From Planctomycetaceae bacterium (lineage in GTDB: Bacteria; Planctomycetota; Planctomycetia; Pirellulales; Thermoguttaceae): a stretch of 43,491 nucleotides of DNA. Below are positions 15,574-24,568 of the stretch, in pieces. Numbering within the stretch: position 1 is the stretch's first letter; each line of letters starts with the position of its first letter. Location: NCBI GenBank assembly GCA_012719125.1, contig JAAYAY010000243.1, positions 1 to 43,491 on the forward strand. The letters run 5' to 3'. A program made the translations under genes and the position numbers. The notes below the pieces were generated by a model, which saw only the letters and a program-made list of their open reading frames with translations, searched no databases and had not been told where the DNA came from.

Positions 15574-17780
15574 GCCGCAAGGCAATCTCCTCTCTCCTGA
15601 TCCTGCTCGTCCTCTCCGTCGATGCCGCATGCGGTGATTCGCCGCTCGTCGCACGCGTCGACGTAGGCTTCGCCGGTTCCTACAAGGCCGGCCTCTGGAC
15701 CCCCGTTCGCATCCACTTCACTCCCCATCCCGATCTGGATGGCGCCCAAGTCAGCCTGATCGTCCCCGACGGCGACGGCGTCCCCTCCCGAGTCTCCGCC
15801 CCCCTCCCCTCCCCTGCCCCAGACTCCCTGCTCCTCTACGCCCGCTTCGGCCGGCTCAACTCCCCGCTCACCGTGCGCCTGGAAGGCTCCGGCAAACTCC
15901 TCGAAGAGCGGCTCTTCGAAACCGGCCAGTCGCCCGGCGACAAGACGATCCCCGCCGCGCTCCGTTCCAATCAACCCTTGGTCGTCGTCGTCGGAACCGC
16001 TCCCCTCGGAATCGCCGATGCCGTCGCCCGAATCCGTGAACCCGAAGAGGAAGAAACACGCCTCGTCACCCTCGACGATGCCGCGGCCTTGCCCGATCGC
16101 TGGTACGGATACGAGGGCGTCAGACTCGTGGTCCTCTCGGGAACCGACCTGAAATGCTATTCCGCTCTCAAGCCGGACGATGACCGCGTCGTCGCACTCT
16201 CCCAATGGGTTCGCCAAGGAGGCCGGCTGCTCATCGCCGTCGGAGAATACGGCGAACAACTCCTCGGTGCCGATGGCCCCTTGCGCGATCTGGTCCCCGG
16301 CCGATTCGAAAAAACGATTTCCCTCAGCCAGGCTCGCGAACTCGAACGCTTCGTCGACAGCCAAAAAGGCCTCCCCTCACGCGTCGACGGCAAAATGCTG
16401 CAAATCGCCCAGTTGACCGGCGTTGAGGGAGTCGTCGATGTCCGGGAAGGCAACCTCCCCCTCGTCGTCAACCGTGTCTGGGGATTCGGCCAGTTGACCT
16501 TCCTGGCCTCCGATCTCGATCGCGGCCCCGTCGGAAAATGGGAAGACCGCCCGACCCTGGTGGCCAGACTGCTGGGCTGGCCCGAAAAACCCGTCGAATA
16601 CGAACGGGAAGACAAAACGATCCGCCACTTCGGCTACACCGACCTCGCCGGCCAGTTGCGCAGTGCCCTCGATCAGTTCGACGGTGTCCGCCAGATCCCC
16701 TTCACACTCATCATCGCCGCCGTCGTCGTCTACCTCCTCCTCATCGGTCCCGGAGACTACTTCCTCCTGCGAAAAGTCCTCCGCCGAATGGAACTCACCT
16801 GGATCACCTTTCCGGCAACCGTCGTCCTCTTCTGCGTCGTTGCCTACCTCGTGGCCTGCCGCACCAAGGGCGACCGCTTCCTCGTCAACCAGGCAACCGT
16901 GATCGACGTCGATACCCAGACCGCACAATTGCGCGGCACCGCCTGGGCCAACGTCTTCAGCCCCGAAACCCGCCGCGCCGACCTCCGCTTCACCGTCCCG
17001 CCCCCAGAACAAGGCAAGCCCGCAACCCCGGAGGCCCAGCCTCAGCAGGTCACCGCGTGGCTGGGACTGCCCGGCAAGGCCCTCGGCGCCATGGAGCCCG
17101 TCACTCCACCACCCGTCGTCTGGTCCGAGCCCTATGACTTCAACGACCACGCCGCCTGGCTAGGCAACCTGCCCCTCCAGGTCTGGTCCAGCAAAAGCCT
17201 CACCACCCGCTGGACCGGCCATGTCGACGCCTCCTTCCAGTCCGACCTGGAAGAAAAAGGCCCCATCCCTTCCGGTCAGCTCACCAGCCGGCTCGACATG
17301 CCCCTCAACGACTGCCTGCTCGTCTACGGCAGTTGGGTCTATGAATTGGGAACCATCGCCCCCGGCCAGCAGGTCCGCGTCGGCGCCACCGTCCCCCGTC
17401 GCGAACTCGCCAGTTTCCTCACCGGACGCAAACTGGTCTTCGACGCCAAGGAAGAACGCGCCCTCCAACGCGCCACCCGCTACAGCGTCGAAAGCACCGA
17501 TCCCGACTACGTCCTCCGCGCCATGACCTTCTTCCAAGCGGCAGGCGGCCGACCCTACACCAGTCTGGCCAACGCCTACCAGGGCTTCGTCGATATGAGC
17601 GGCCTCCTCCGACCCAACCGCGCCGTCCTCATCGCCAGAGCCGCCGGATCCGAAGACGGCCGGGCCCTCCCACTCTCTGCCCGAATATCGTTGTCCAGCA
17701 ACGGCCGGACCGTTCCCCTCCACGAAAAGCACACCACGCTCCTCCGCTTCGTGCTCCCCGTTCGGCCCGACGAAAGATAG
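15570..17780 (+). CDS. Large envelope protein with central transmembrane pair (ABC-associated)
   Basis: A 736-residue protein with an N-terminal signal sequence (ISSLLILLVLSVDAACG) and a long periplasmic region (about 25-390). Within it, residues about 130-350 have the look of a glutamine-amidotransferase-like Rossmann fold (VVVVGTAPLGI, LSQWVRQGGRLLIAVGEYG). Two close membrane segments follow (IPFTLIIAAVVVYLLLIGPG and ITFPATVVLFCVVAYLVA, about 390-445), then a second exported beta-rich domain (to 736). The IGPGDYFLLRK motif between the helices is typical of planctomycete proteins encoded with ABC transporters. ATG 15570 overlaps the MazG stop. It is followed eight bases later by an ABC ATPase, so it probably takes the place of, or helps, the missing permease. 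Function is otherwise unknown. Confidence 0.75.
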   Translation: MSRKAISSLLILLVLSVDAACGDSPLVARVDVGFAGSYKAGLWTPVRIHFTPHPDLDGAQVSLIVPDGDGVPSRVSAPLPSPAPDSLLLYARFGRLNSPLTVRLEGSGKLLEERLFETGQSPGDKTIPAALRSNQPLVVVVGTAPLGIADAVARIREPEEEETRLVTLDDAAALPDRWYGYEGVRLVVLSGTDLKCYSALKPDDDRVVALSQWVRQGGRLLIAVGEYGEQLLGADGPLRDLVPGRFEKTISLSQARELERFVDSQKGLPSRVDGKMLQIAQLTGVEGVVDVREGNLPLVVNRVWGFGQLTFLASDLDRGPVGKWEDRPTLVARLLGWPEKPVEYEREDKTIRHFGYTDLAGQLRSALDQFDGVRQIPFTLIIAAVVVYLLLIGPGDYFLLRKVLRRMELTWITFPATVVLFCVVAYLVACRTKGDRFLVNQATVIDVDTQTAQLRGTAWANVFSPETRRADLRFTVPPPEQGKPATPEAQPQQVTAWLGLPGKALGAMEPVTPPPVVWSEPYDFNDHAAWLGNLPLQVWSSKSLTTRWTGHVDASFQSDLEEKGPIPSGQLTSRLDMPLNDCLLVYGSWVYELGTIAPGQQVRVGATVPRRELASFLTGRKLVFDAKEERALQRATRYSVESTDPDYVLRAMTFFQAAGGRPYTSLANAYQGFVDMSGLLRPNRAVLIARAAGSEDGRALPLSARISLSSNGRTVPLHEKHTTLLRFVLPVRPDER

Positions 17781-17788
17781 GCCTGCCC

Positions 17789-18715
17789 ATGATTCAAACC
17801 GAAGACCTCACCAAACAATACGGCGACCTCAAGGCCATCGACAGCCTCAAGCTCGACCTCGACGACGGCGATCTGTTCGGGTTCATCGGTCCCAACGGAT
17901 CGGGCAAAACCACCACCATGCGGATCCTCGCCACCCTCCTCCAACCCAGTTGGGGCGAGGCCACCGTCTGCGGATACTCGATCTACACCCACCCCAAGGA
18001 AATCCGCCGACTCATCGGCTACATGCCCGACTTCTTCGGCGTCTACGACGACATGAAAGTCATCGAGTATCTCGAATTCTTCGCCGCCGCCTACCGCATC
18101 AAGGGCGCCGCCCGGCGAAAGAAATGCAACGATATGCTCGAAATGGTCGACCTCGGCTACAAACGCGACGCCTTCGTCACCAGCCTCTCCCGCGGAATGA
18201 CACAACGACTCGGACTCGCCCGCGTCCTCCTCCACGATCCCCAGGTCCTCCTCCTCGACGAACCCGCCAGCGGCCTCGACCCCCGCGCACGTATCGAAAT
18301 CCGCGGACTCCTCAAAGAACTCCGCAAGCTCGGCAAGACCATCATGGTCTCCAGCCACATCCTGCCCGAACTGGCCGATATCTGCAACAAGGTCGGCATC
18401 ATCGAAAGAGGCGTGCTGATGGTCTCCGCCGAAGTCGCCGAAGTCATGCGCATGGTCCGCGAGCGACCGGTCCTGGCCATCGAAATCGTCGGCGATCAGG
18501 ACGCCGCCGCCAAACTCCTCGAAGACCACGACTCCGTCGATAGCGTCGAACCCCGCGACGGAAAACTCTTCGCCACCCTCGCCGCGGGCGTCGACGACTA
18601 CAGCGACCTCCCCACCCTCCTCGTCCAGGCCGGATTCAAAATCAAAACCTTCAAAGAAGACGAAATCAACCTCGAAACCGCCTTCATGCACCTCACCAAA
18701 GGCATCACCGCCTGA
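17789..18715 (+). CDS. ABC transporter ATP-binding protein (ABC-2 type)
   Basis: A 308-residue cytosolic ATPase. Walker A is GPNGSGKTT (residues 34-42, K40), the signature is LSRGM (133-137), and Walker B with catalytic Glu is LLLLDEP (D157, E158), followed by SGLDPRAR and the switch SSHILPE. The C-terminal 80 residues form the extra domain typical of ABC-2/DrrA/CcmA-like exporters and gliding-type transporters. It needs a membrane partner. None of the usual ABC-2 permease type is encoded in the window, but the 736-residue membrane protein directly upstream, eight bases away, is a candidate. It lies two bases before galE. It is probably involved in export of envelope material. Confidence 0.9.
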   Translation: MIQTEDLTKQYGDLKAIDSLKLDLDDGDLFGFIGPNGSGKTTTMRILATLLQPSWGEATVCGYSIYTHPKEIRRLIGYMPDFFGVYDDMKVIEYLEFFAAAYRIKGAARRKKCNDMLEMVDLGYKRDAFVTSLSRGMTQRLGLARVLLHDPQVLLLDEPASGLDPRARIEIRGLLKELRKLGKTIMVSSHILPELADICNKVGIIERGVLMVSAEVAEVMRMVRERPVLAIEIVGDQDAAAKLLEDHDSVDSVEPRDGKLFATLAAGVDDYSDLPTLLVQAGFKIKTFKEDEINLETAFMHLTKGITA

Positions 18716-18717
18716 CC

Positions 18718-19737
18718 ATGTCCATGCGAATCCTCGTCACCGGCGGCACCGGCTACATCGGCAGCCACACCTGCGTCAGTCTCCTCGAAGCAGGCTTCAC
18801 GCCGATCATCGTCGACAATCTCAGCAACAGCAAACCGGCCGTCCTCGATCGGCTCGCCCAGATCACCGGCCGCGACCTTACCTTCTACCAAGGCGATATC
18901 CGCGATCAGCCCCTCATGGAATCGATCCTGGCGGATGAGAAGATCGAGGCCGTCATCCACTTCGCCGGCCTCAAAGCCGTCGGCGAGTCGGTCTCCATCC
19001 CCCTGGCCTATTACGAAAACAACGTCGGCGGCACCGTCAGCCTTCTCAAGGCCATGGACAAGACCGCCGTCCGCTCCATCGTCTTCAGCTCCTCCGCCAC
19101 CGTCTACGGCGACCCCGCCCAACTCCCCATCCCCGAAACCGCACCCCTCAGCGCCACCAACCCCTACGGTCGCACCAAGCTCTTTATCGAAGAAATTCTC
19201 CGCGACCTGGCCGTCGCCGACCCCCGCTGGAGCCTCGTCATCCTCCGCTACTTCAACCCCGTCGGTGCCCACCCCTCCGGCCTCATCGGCGAAGACCCCC
19301 AGGATATCCCCAACAACCTCATGCCCTTCGTCGCCCAGGTCGCCGTCGGTCGCCGCGAAAAACTCTCCGTCTTCGGCGGCGACTACCCCACCCGCGACGG
19401 CACCGGCGTCCGCGACTACATCCACGTCGTCGACCTGGCCGAAGGACACGTAGCCGCCCTCAAAACCCACGCACGCCAGGCCGGCGTCTTCACCTACAAC
19501 CTGGGCACCGGCAACGGCTCCAGCGTCCTCGAAATCGTCGCGGCCTTCGCCCAGGCCAGTGGACGGCCCGTCCCCTACCAGATCACCGACCGACGCCCTG
19601 GCGATGTCGCCCAATGCTACGCCGACCCCACCCTCGCCCGTGATAAACTCGGCTGGCAGGCCACCCGAGATCTCACCGCCATGACCGCCGACGCCTGGCG
19701 CTGGCAATCCGCCAACCCCAGCGGCTACGACGCGTAG
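18718..19737 (+). CDS. galE: UDP-glucose 4-epimerase
   Basis: A 339-residue short-chain dehydrogenase-type enzyme of normal GalE length. The NAD-binding motif GGTGYIGSH covers residues 9-17 (G9, G12, G15), and the catalytic YxxxK is YGRTK (Y150, K154), preceded by the SSSATVYG strand that supplies the catalytic Ser/Thr. ILRYFNPVGAHPSGLIGEDP and the C-terminal RPGDVAQCYADP are diagnostic of GalE. It interconverts UDP-glucose and UDP-galactose and so provides galactose for envelope polysaccharides. The start at ATG 18718 is two bases after the ABC ATPase stop; ATG 18724 is an in-frame alternative. It is the last gene of the five-gene operon and is followed by a long palindrome. Confidence 0.95.
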   Translation: MSMRILVTGGTGYIGSHTCVSLLEAGFTPIIVDNLSNSKPAVLDRLAQITGRDLTFYQGDIRDQPLMESILADEKIEAVIHFAGLKAVGESVSIPLAYYENNVGGTVSLLKAMDKTAVRSIVFSSSATVYGDPAQLPIPETAPLSATNPYGRTKLFIEEILRDLAVADPRWSLVILRYFNPVGAHPSGLIGEDPQDIPNNLMPFVAQVAVGRREKLSVFGGDYPTRDGTGVRDYIHVVDLAEGHVAALKTHARQAGVFTYNLGTGNGSSVLEIVAAFAQASGRPVPYQITDRRPGDVAQCYADPTLARDKLGWQATRDLTAMTADAWRWQSANPSGYDA

Positions 19738-19751
19738 CGCGGACTATCCGC

Positions 19752-19831
19752 GGGTGGCACGCTCAGAGCGAAGCGATCGGCGTGGTGATTCGACCATCCA
19801 CGCCCATCGCTCCGCTCTGAGCGTGCCACCC
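19752..19831. repeat. 80-base long palindrome between convergent genes
   Basis: The left arm GGGTGGCACGCTCAGAGC pairs with the right arm GCTCTGAGCGTGCCACCC. Inner segments also pair (GCGAT with ATCGC, GGCGTGG with CCACGCC), leaving a small loop near 19788. The whole folds into one hairpin of about 35 pairs. It lies between galE (+) and the SGNH gene (-), where it may act as a bidirectional terminator. Its sequence type (GTGGCACGCTCAGAGC) is a dispersed element in planctomycetes, so it may also be a non-autonomous mobile unit. Confidence 0.7.
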
Positions 19832-19894
19832 CTCTGTCATTCCCGCCCTCCCGTCCGCCATTCCCGCGAAGGCAGGAAACCAGCCACTCCGTTA

Positions 19895-20890
19895 CTACTC
19901 CACAATCGCCCGCCGCCCCTCCGCCACCACCTCGTGCGCAATCCCACTCAGAAACTCCGCATCCTCGTCCGAAATCCTCTCCACCCGAATTCCCTCCCCA
20001 TACGGATTCAGCCCCGTCAGAAACTCGAACCACACGCACGCCGCAAGATACTCTCCGCGAACCCCCGCGTGATGGCTGTCGCAGCGGAGTTGCCGCGGCT
20101 CCGTCCCGCTCCATGAGTAACCCACGCACAGCGAGTTCTCCTGCTTCGGAAGCGCCGGCGGCACGAGGGACGATCGATCCACCGTCTCGTCGGGCACGTA
20201 CGGCCGGACCTCGCGTGCCACCTGAAACGCCGCCCCCACCGGAATGATCCGCACCGCCAGCTCCTTAGCAATCGTCCGATACGCCTCGTCCAGATCCCGG
20301 TACATCTCCTTCTGCCCGTAACCCGGCTTGTCCGGAAACACCTTGTCAAAATCGCCGTCCACCCGGTAAGCCCACGTCTGGTGCAGCACCACCTCCGCCT
20401 GCGGCGCATACTTCTTGACGTAGTCGCAAAGCTCCTTCGCGTACGGCCGGTAAGTCTCCACATTCGGGCTCTGCGCGCTCACTTGCTGTATCGTCACCAC
20501 GTCCCATCGGTCCGACAATAAAACCTCCCGAAGCCCCGCCTTCACCCGCGTCTCCTTCCCTTCCTCGTCGCTGACGGTGAGCGTGTACGGCTTCCCCTCC
20601 GGATCCTCCCCGTCCGCGTCGTGCAGCTTCGCCAGCCGCATGTGTTTCTCCATGGAACACCCGCCGATGATCGCCCTGCCCAGCGTGATCCGGCACTTCT
20701 CGCTCTGCGCACCCATTGGCCCCAGAAACGCGAACGCATTAACCGTGAAACTGTTCCCAATCCCCAGCACCTTGATTTCCCTCTGCGATACAACATTCGC
20801 CCCCTCCTCCGCGCACATCGCAGTAGTGCCCGCACAGACGATCGCGACGGCAAACAACGTGGTCAACAAAAACAGTCGTCTAATCTGCAT
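19895..20890 (-). CDS. Secreted SGNH-fold hydrolase (DUF4886-like)
   Basis: A 331-residue protein with a signal peptide (MQIRRLFLLTTLFAVAIV, cleavage near AMCAEE). The SGNH block I motif is VLGIGNSFTVNAF, giving nucleophile S47. VVTIQQVS at the middle resembles the region before block III, and the C-terminal DSHHAGVRGEYLAACVW supplies the Asp and His pair (D-x-x-H) of block V. This layout is that of the DUF4886 family of GDSL/SGNH hydrolases, which deacylate carbohydrates in the periplasm. ATG 20890 is chosen because GGAG lies eight bases upstream; the longer frame runs into the repeat at 20902-21005. It is encoded head to tail with the CE15 esterase, both leftward, consistent with joint hemicellulose de-esterification. 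Confidence 0.8.
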   Translation of the reverse strand: MQIRRLFLLTTLFAVAIVCAGTTAMCAEEGANVVSQREIKVLGIGNSFTVNAFAFLGPMGAQSEKCRITLGRAIIGGCSMEKHMRLAKLHDADGEDPEGKPYTLTVSDEEGKETRVKAGLREVLLSDRWDVVTIQQVSAQSPNVETYRPYAKELCDYVKKYAPQAEVVLHQTWAYRVDGDFDKVFPDKPGYGQKEMYRDLDEAYRTIAKELAVRIIPVGAAFQVAREVRPYVPDETVDRSSLVPPALPKQENSLCVGYSWSGTEPRQLRCDSHHAGVRGEYLAACVWFEFLTGLNPYGEGIRVERISDEDAEFLSGIAHEVVAEGRRAIVE

Positions 20891-20901
20891 CTTCGTTCTC
20901 C

Positions 20902-21005
20902 GTAGGTCAGGCTCTCCGAGACTGACGTTATTCAGTAGCCCAGTCTCTCCGAGACTGGCGTACAACTCCGACCAAACACTCCGAGTCTCGGAGAGACACG
21001 GCTAC
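20902..21005. repeat. Three-unit CTCTCCGAGACTG repeat cluster
   Basis: Units GTCAGGCTCTCCGAGACTGAC (20906-20926), GTAGCCCAGTCTCTCCGAG (20936-20954, continuing ACTGGCGTAC) and, in reverse orientation, CTCCGAGTCTCGGAGAGAC with CGGCTAC (20979-21005). Each is itself a small palindrome. GTAGCC(G/C)(T/A)GTCTCTCCGAGACT-type elements are common intergenic repeats in this phylum. The cluster fills the gap between the CE15 and SGNH genes. Confidence 0.65.
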
Positions 21006-21016
21006 GAACACTTCCG

Positions 21017-22315
21017 CTACTTCTTCCCCCAATGCTCATCCGCAAAGTTCATATACTGCTCCCAGTCATACTCCGTCAGCCCATGCCCGCCCGTGCGGAT
21101 GTGGTAACTGATGTTCCCCTTCTGCACCGGCCGATCCAGCGGCGGCATCTCCGTCGTGCCCAGACCTACGAGCCCGAACAGCTCGTACACCGGACTCGCA
21201 CCCACGGCCGACAAGAACTCCCCTCGCGGATCTGCCCATAGATCCTCGTCCGCACTGGCCACGCACAGCAACCGCGGAGCGGCCAGCGCCATCAGCATGT
21301 GCTGATCGACGGGCAATGCCCCTTCGTTGTCGTTGAACTTCTCGAAATTGTCGCAGAACCAGTGCGGAAACGAACGGTTGATCTGCGCCACCGTCTCCCC
21401 GTAACACCGCCTCGACAACGCCGCACCCCCGCAGCCCGAATCGTTCGACACCACCATCGCAAATCGCTCGTCCTCCGCCCCCGCCCACAACGCCGTCTTG
21501 CCGCCCCGCGAATGGCCCACCACGGCCACGTGCTTCTCGTCCACCGAATCGTCCGTCTCAAAGTAATCCATCGCCCGGCTCGCGCCCCAGGCCCAGGCCG
21601 CAAGCGTCGCCCACGCGTCCGCCGGACGCTCCCCCGGCCTGTCGAAGAGCCCGTGCACCCCGTTCTTGAACTCGTCGTGCTTGTCCGGGTCCACGTCGCC
21701 GTTATAGAAAGCCGCAATCCCGTAACCCCTCGCCACCACCTCCTCGGCCGGCCAGAACGGCATCTTCACCTTCCGCGTCGGATCGATGTTCTCCGGATCG
21801 CGATTGCAGATCAACAAAAACGTCGGCACCGGCTTCCGAGCGTCGTTCGGTACGAACAGCACCAGATTCATCGCCAGCCCGTCCTCCTTGCCCGTGAAGT
21901 TGATCTTCACCTGCTTCCGCGTCGCCGCCCCGTCCATTGCATCTGCCGCGAAATCAAAAACCTCGAACGTCATCCCCTCCGGACGCCCCACCGGGGCCCG
22001 CCCGTAAACGTTCTTCCGGAACAACTCCAAAATCTCCGGCCGGCGCTTCTCCCGCCACCTCTCCGCGCTGTCCACCTTTGTCCCGTCCAACATCACCAGC
22101 GGATCCGGCAGAACGTAATCCGGTACCTTCTCTTCCCGATAATTGATCTTCCGGTTCCTCGCCTCCTCCCTCGCCTGGCTCGCCGCCACCCGCTCCGCGT
22201 TGGCGGTCCAACCCTCTTCGGGTTCTCCCCCATCACCCGAGACACAGAACCCACAGCAAACTGCCGTAAATGATACGAGTAACAAGCTTCGGATGTGTGA
22301 AGTCATTTTCGACAT
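21017..22315 (-). CDS. Secreted CE15-type glucuronoyl methylesterase
   Basis: A 432-residue protein with a signal peptide (SHIRSLLLVSFTAVCCGFCV). The nucleophile elbow is VVGHSRGGKTALWAGAEDER (S269), and a TGGHGLTEYDW motif near the C-terminus supplies H411. FRKNVYGRAPVGRP and the NDSGCGGAALSRR segment are typical of bacterial CE15 enzymes. CE15 cleaves the ester between 4-O-methyl-glucuronate of xylan and lignin alcohols. Length is normal for the bacterial branch. ATG 22315 was selected because AAAGG lies eight bases upstream. It is followed on the same strand by the SGNH hydrolase and is divergent from an alpha/beta hydrolase at 22496. The three together point to processing of acylated plant or algal xylan-like polymers. 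Confidence 0.88.
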   Translation of the reverse strand: MSKMTSHIRSLLLVSFTAVCCGFCVSGDGGEPEEGWTANAERVAASQAREEARNRKINYREEKVPDYVLPDPLVMLDGTKVDSAERWREKRRPEILELFRKNVYGRAPVGRPEGMTFEVFDFAADAMDGAATRKQVKINFTGKEDGLAMNLVLFVPNDARKPVPTFLLICNRDPENIDPTRKVKMPFWPAEEVVARGYGIAAFYNGDVDPDKHDEFKNGVHGLFDRPGERPADAWATLAAWAWGASRAMDYFETDDSVDEKHVAVVGHSRGGKTALWAGAEDERFAMVVSNDSGCGGAALSRRCYGETVAQINRSFPHWFCDNFEKFNDNEGALPVDQHMLMALAAPRLLCVASADEDLWADPRGEFLSAVGASPVYELFGLVGLGTTEMPPLDRPVQKGNISYHIRTGGHGLTEYDWEQYMNFADEHWGKK

Positions 22316-22495
22316 TGTGCTTACCTTTCTTCTACCCAGATCTGATCTCTCTCGCGGTGCACGGCGCCGCATCCTGTCACAATATAGTCTCCGCAGAGAC
22401 CGAATCCCAGTGATTGTTGCCTCGCGATACCCCGACCGCTAAGCTTATGGCCGGTCGATTTCGACAGGTAGCATGCATCAACCAAGGGGGAAGCG

Positions 22496-24469
22496 ATGAC
22501 TTACGCAAGAACACGAAACTCGGTGGTTGCCGTGGTGATCTGTCTGTTGAGCAGTGTCCTTCTTCAAGGAGCCGAACCCTCCGATCTGGAAAAAATCCTC
22601 GCCCGACCCGTCCTCGACGCCGACCAGCCCCTCATCGACGTCCAACTCTACTGCGTCGGCCGCATCCCCAAAATGCCGGAAACTGCCTCCGCCGACCAGT
22701 GGACTCAGCAGGCGGACCACCTCCGCGAAACCGTCCTCCGCGACGTCGTCTATCGCGGCCGGGCCGCCCAGTGGCGCGACGCCCCCGCCCGCGTCGAGTG
22801 GCTCGACACCATCGAAGGCGGACCCGGCTACCACATCAAAAAACTCCGCTACGAAGTCCTCCCCGGACTCTGGACCGCCGCCCTCCTCTACGAACCCGAG
22901 AAGTTCGAAGGCAAAGTGCCGGTCATCCTCAACGTCAACGGGCATAGCCCCGAAGGCAAAGCCTACCAACCCAAACAACTTCGCTGCATCAACCAGGCCA
23001 AACGCGGCATGCTCGCCCTCAACGTCGAATGGCTCGGAATGGGCCAGCTCCGCACCGACGGCTTCCAACACTACCGCATGAACCAACTCGACCTCTGCGG
23101 CACCAGCGGACTCGCCCCCTTCTACCTCGCCATGAAACGCGGCCTCGATATCCTCCTCGACTTCGAACACGCCGACCCCGAGCGACTCGCCGTCACCGGC
23201 CTCTCCGGCGGCGGCTGGCAAACCATCACCATCAGTTCCCTCGACACCCGCGTCAGACTCTCCGTCCCCGTGGCCGGCTACTCCAGCTTCGTCACCCGAA
23301 CCGAACACCTCAAAGACCTCGGCGACTCCGAACAAACCCCCTGCGACCTGGCAACCATCCTCGACTACACCCACCTCACCGCCATGATGGCCCCCCGCCC
23401 CACCCTCCTCATCTACAACCAGGACGACAACTGCTGCTTCGAAGCCAAATACGCCCTCCAGCCCCTCGTCGATGCCGCCGCCCCCGTCTTCCAACTCTTC
23501 GGCAAACGCGACAACCTCCGCGCCCATATCAACTATGACCCCGGCACCCACAACTACGAACAAGACAACCGCCAGGCCCTCTACCGTATGCTCCGCGACC
23601 ATTTCTATTCCGGCAATCCCCAATTCAACGCCGAAGAAATCCCCTCCGAAGACGAAATCAAAACGCCCGAACAACTCTTCGTCGAACTCCCCGAGAAGAA
23701 CGAAGACTTCAACACCCTCGCCCTCGCACTCGCCAAGGATCTTCCCCACGAAGCCGACCTCCCCGCCGATCCCCAGGCACGCCGACAACGACTCGCCGAG
23801 CTCGTCCGCTTCAAGACCTACACGACCACGGCCGCCGAAGTCGACCGGCAAACCTGCGGCGACCTCACCGTCCGCTCCTGGAAACTGACCTGCGGCCCCT
23901 GGACCCTCCCCTGCGTCGAAGTCGCTCCCAGACAACTCGACAAGACCGCCCTCCTCTGCGGCGACGCCGGCTACGAAAAACTCGCCGCCGAAGCCCAACG
24001 CCTCGCCGCCGACAACAACCGCGTCCTCATGGTCGACCTGACCGGCATCGGCAAGGCGGCCCCCGGCAGAGCCATGCTCTTCTCCCTCCTCACCTCCGCC
24101 ATCGGCGACCGCCCCCTCGGAATCGTCGCCGGCCAACTGGCGGCCGTCGCCCGCTGGGCCGCCGAAACCAACCAAGGCAAACCGGTCGGGCTCGTCGCCG
24201 TCGGCCCCCGCATGAGCTTCACGGCACTCGTCGCCGCAAGCCAGGAAACCAAGGCCGTCGGCAGTCTCCAACTCACCGGCGCCCTCGCCAGCCTCAAAGA
24301 AGTCATCGAAACCAACAAGGGCGTAAACGACCTCCCCGAACTCTTCTGCTTCGGCCTCCTCAAGGAATTCGACGTCAAACACATCGCCGCCCTCGTCGCC
24401 CCCCGCAGAATCGTGCTGCGCGAGCCAAGCGACGGAGCCAGGCAGGAACTTGCCGGCCTGCTGCAGTAG
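22496..24469 (+). CDS. Secreted alpha/beta hydrolase (acetylxylan-esterase-like), two-part
   Basis: A 657-residue protein with a signal peptide (residues 1-25, ending VLLQGAEP). The first 390 residues are a standard alpha/beta hydrolase: strand VPVILNVNGHSPEGK, nucleophile elbow TGLSGGGWQT (S237), acid region LLIYNQDDNCC and a His in NYDPGTHNY. Residues about 400-657 form a second, less conserved alpha/beta-like half without an obvious nucleophile (LLCGDAGYEKLAAEA, VDLTGIGKAAPGRAM), perhaps a degenerate duplicate or a binding domain. AGGGGGAAG precedes ATG 22496. It is divergent from the CE15 gene, sharing a 180-base intergenic region that may hold both promoters. It probably removes acetyl groups from polysaccharides; exact substrate is unknown. 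Confidence 0.8.
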   Translation: MTYARTRNSVVAVVICLLSSVLLQGAEPSDLEKILARPVLDADQPLIDVQLYCVGRIPKMPETASADQWTQQADHLRETVLRDVVYRGRAAQWRDAPARVEWLDTIEGGPGYHIKKLRYEVLPGLWTAALLYEPEKFEGKVPVILNVNGHSPEGKAYQPKQLRCINQAKRGMLALNVEWLGMGQLRTDGFQHYRMNQLDLCGTSGLAPFYLAMKRGLDILLDFEHADPERLAVTGLSGGGWQTITISSLDTRVRLSVPVAGYSSFVTRTEHLKDLGDSEQTPCDLATILDYTHLTAMMAPRPTLLIYNQDDNCCFEAKYALQPLVDAAAPVFQLFGKRDNLRAHINYDPGTHNYEQDNRQALYRMLRDHFYSGNPQFNAEEIPSEDEIKTPEQLFVELPEKNEDFNTLALALAKDLPHEADLPADPQARRQRLAELVRFKTYTTTAAEVDRQTCGDLTVRSWKLTCGPWTLPCVEVAPRQLDKTALLCGDAGYEKLAAEAQRLAADNNRVLMVDLTGIGKAAPGRAMLFSLLTSAIGDRPLGIVAGQLAAVARWAAETNQGKPVGLVAVGPRMSFTALVAASQETKAVGSLQLTGALASLKEVIETNKGVNDLPELFCFGLLKEFDVKHIAALVAPRRIVLREPSDGARQELAGLLQ

Positions 24470-24568
24470 CGGTGGCATCCCGTTCGCCCTGCGCGAAGCG
24501 GCACCCCGCCTTGATTGTCCGGAGCCAAAGATACTCGGCGACTCTGGTGGATGCCCCGATTCGCCAGG

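Noticed and set aside
22478-24478. 666-residue open frame on the minus strand
   Set aside because: Antisense shadow of the alpha/beta hydrolase gene, caused by high GC at third codon positions.
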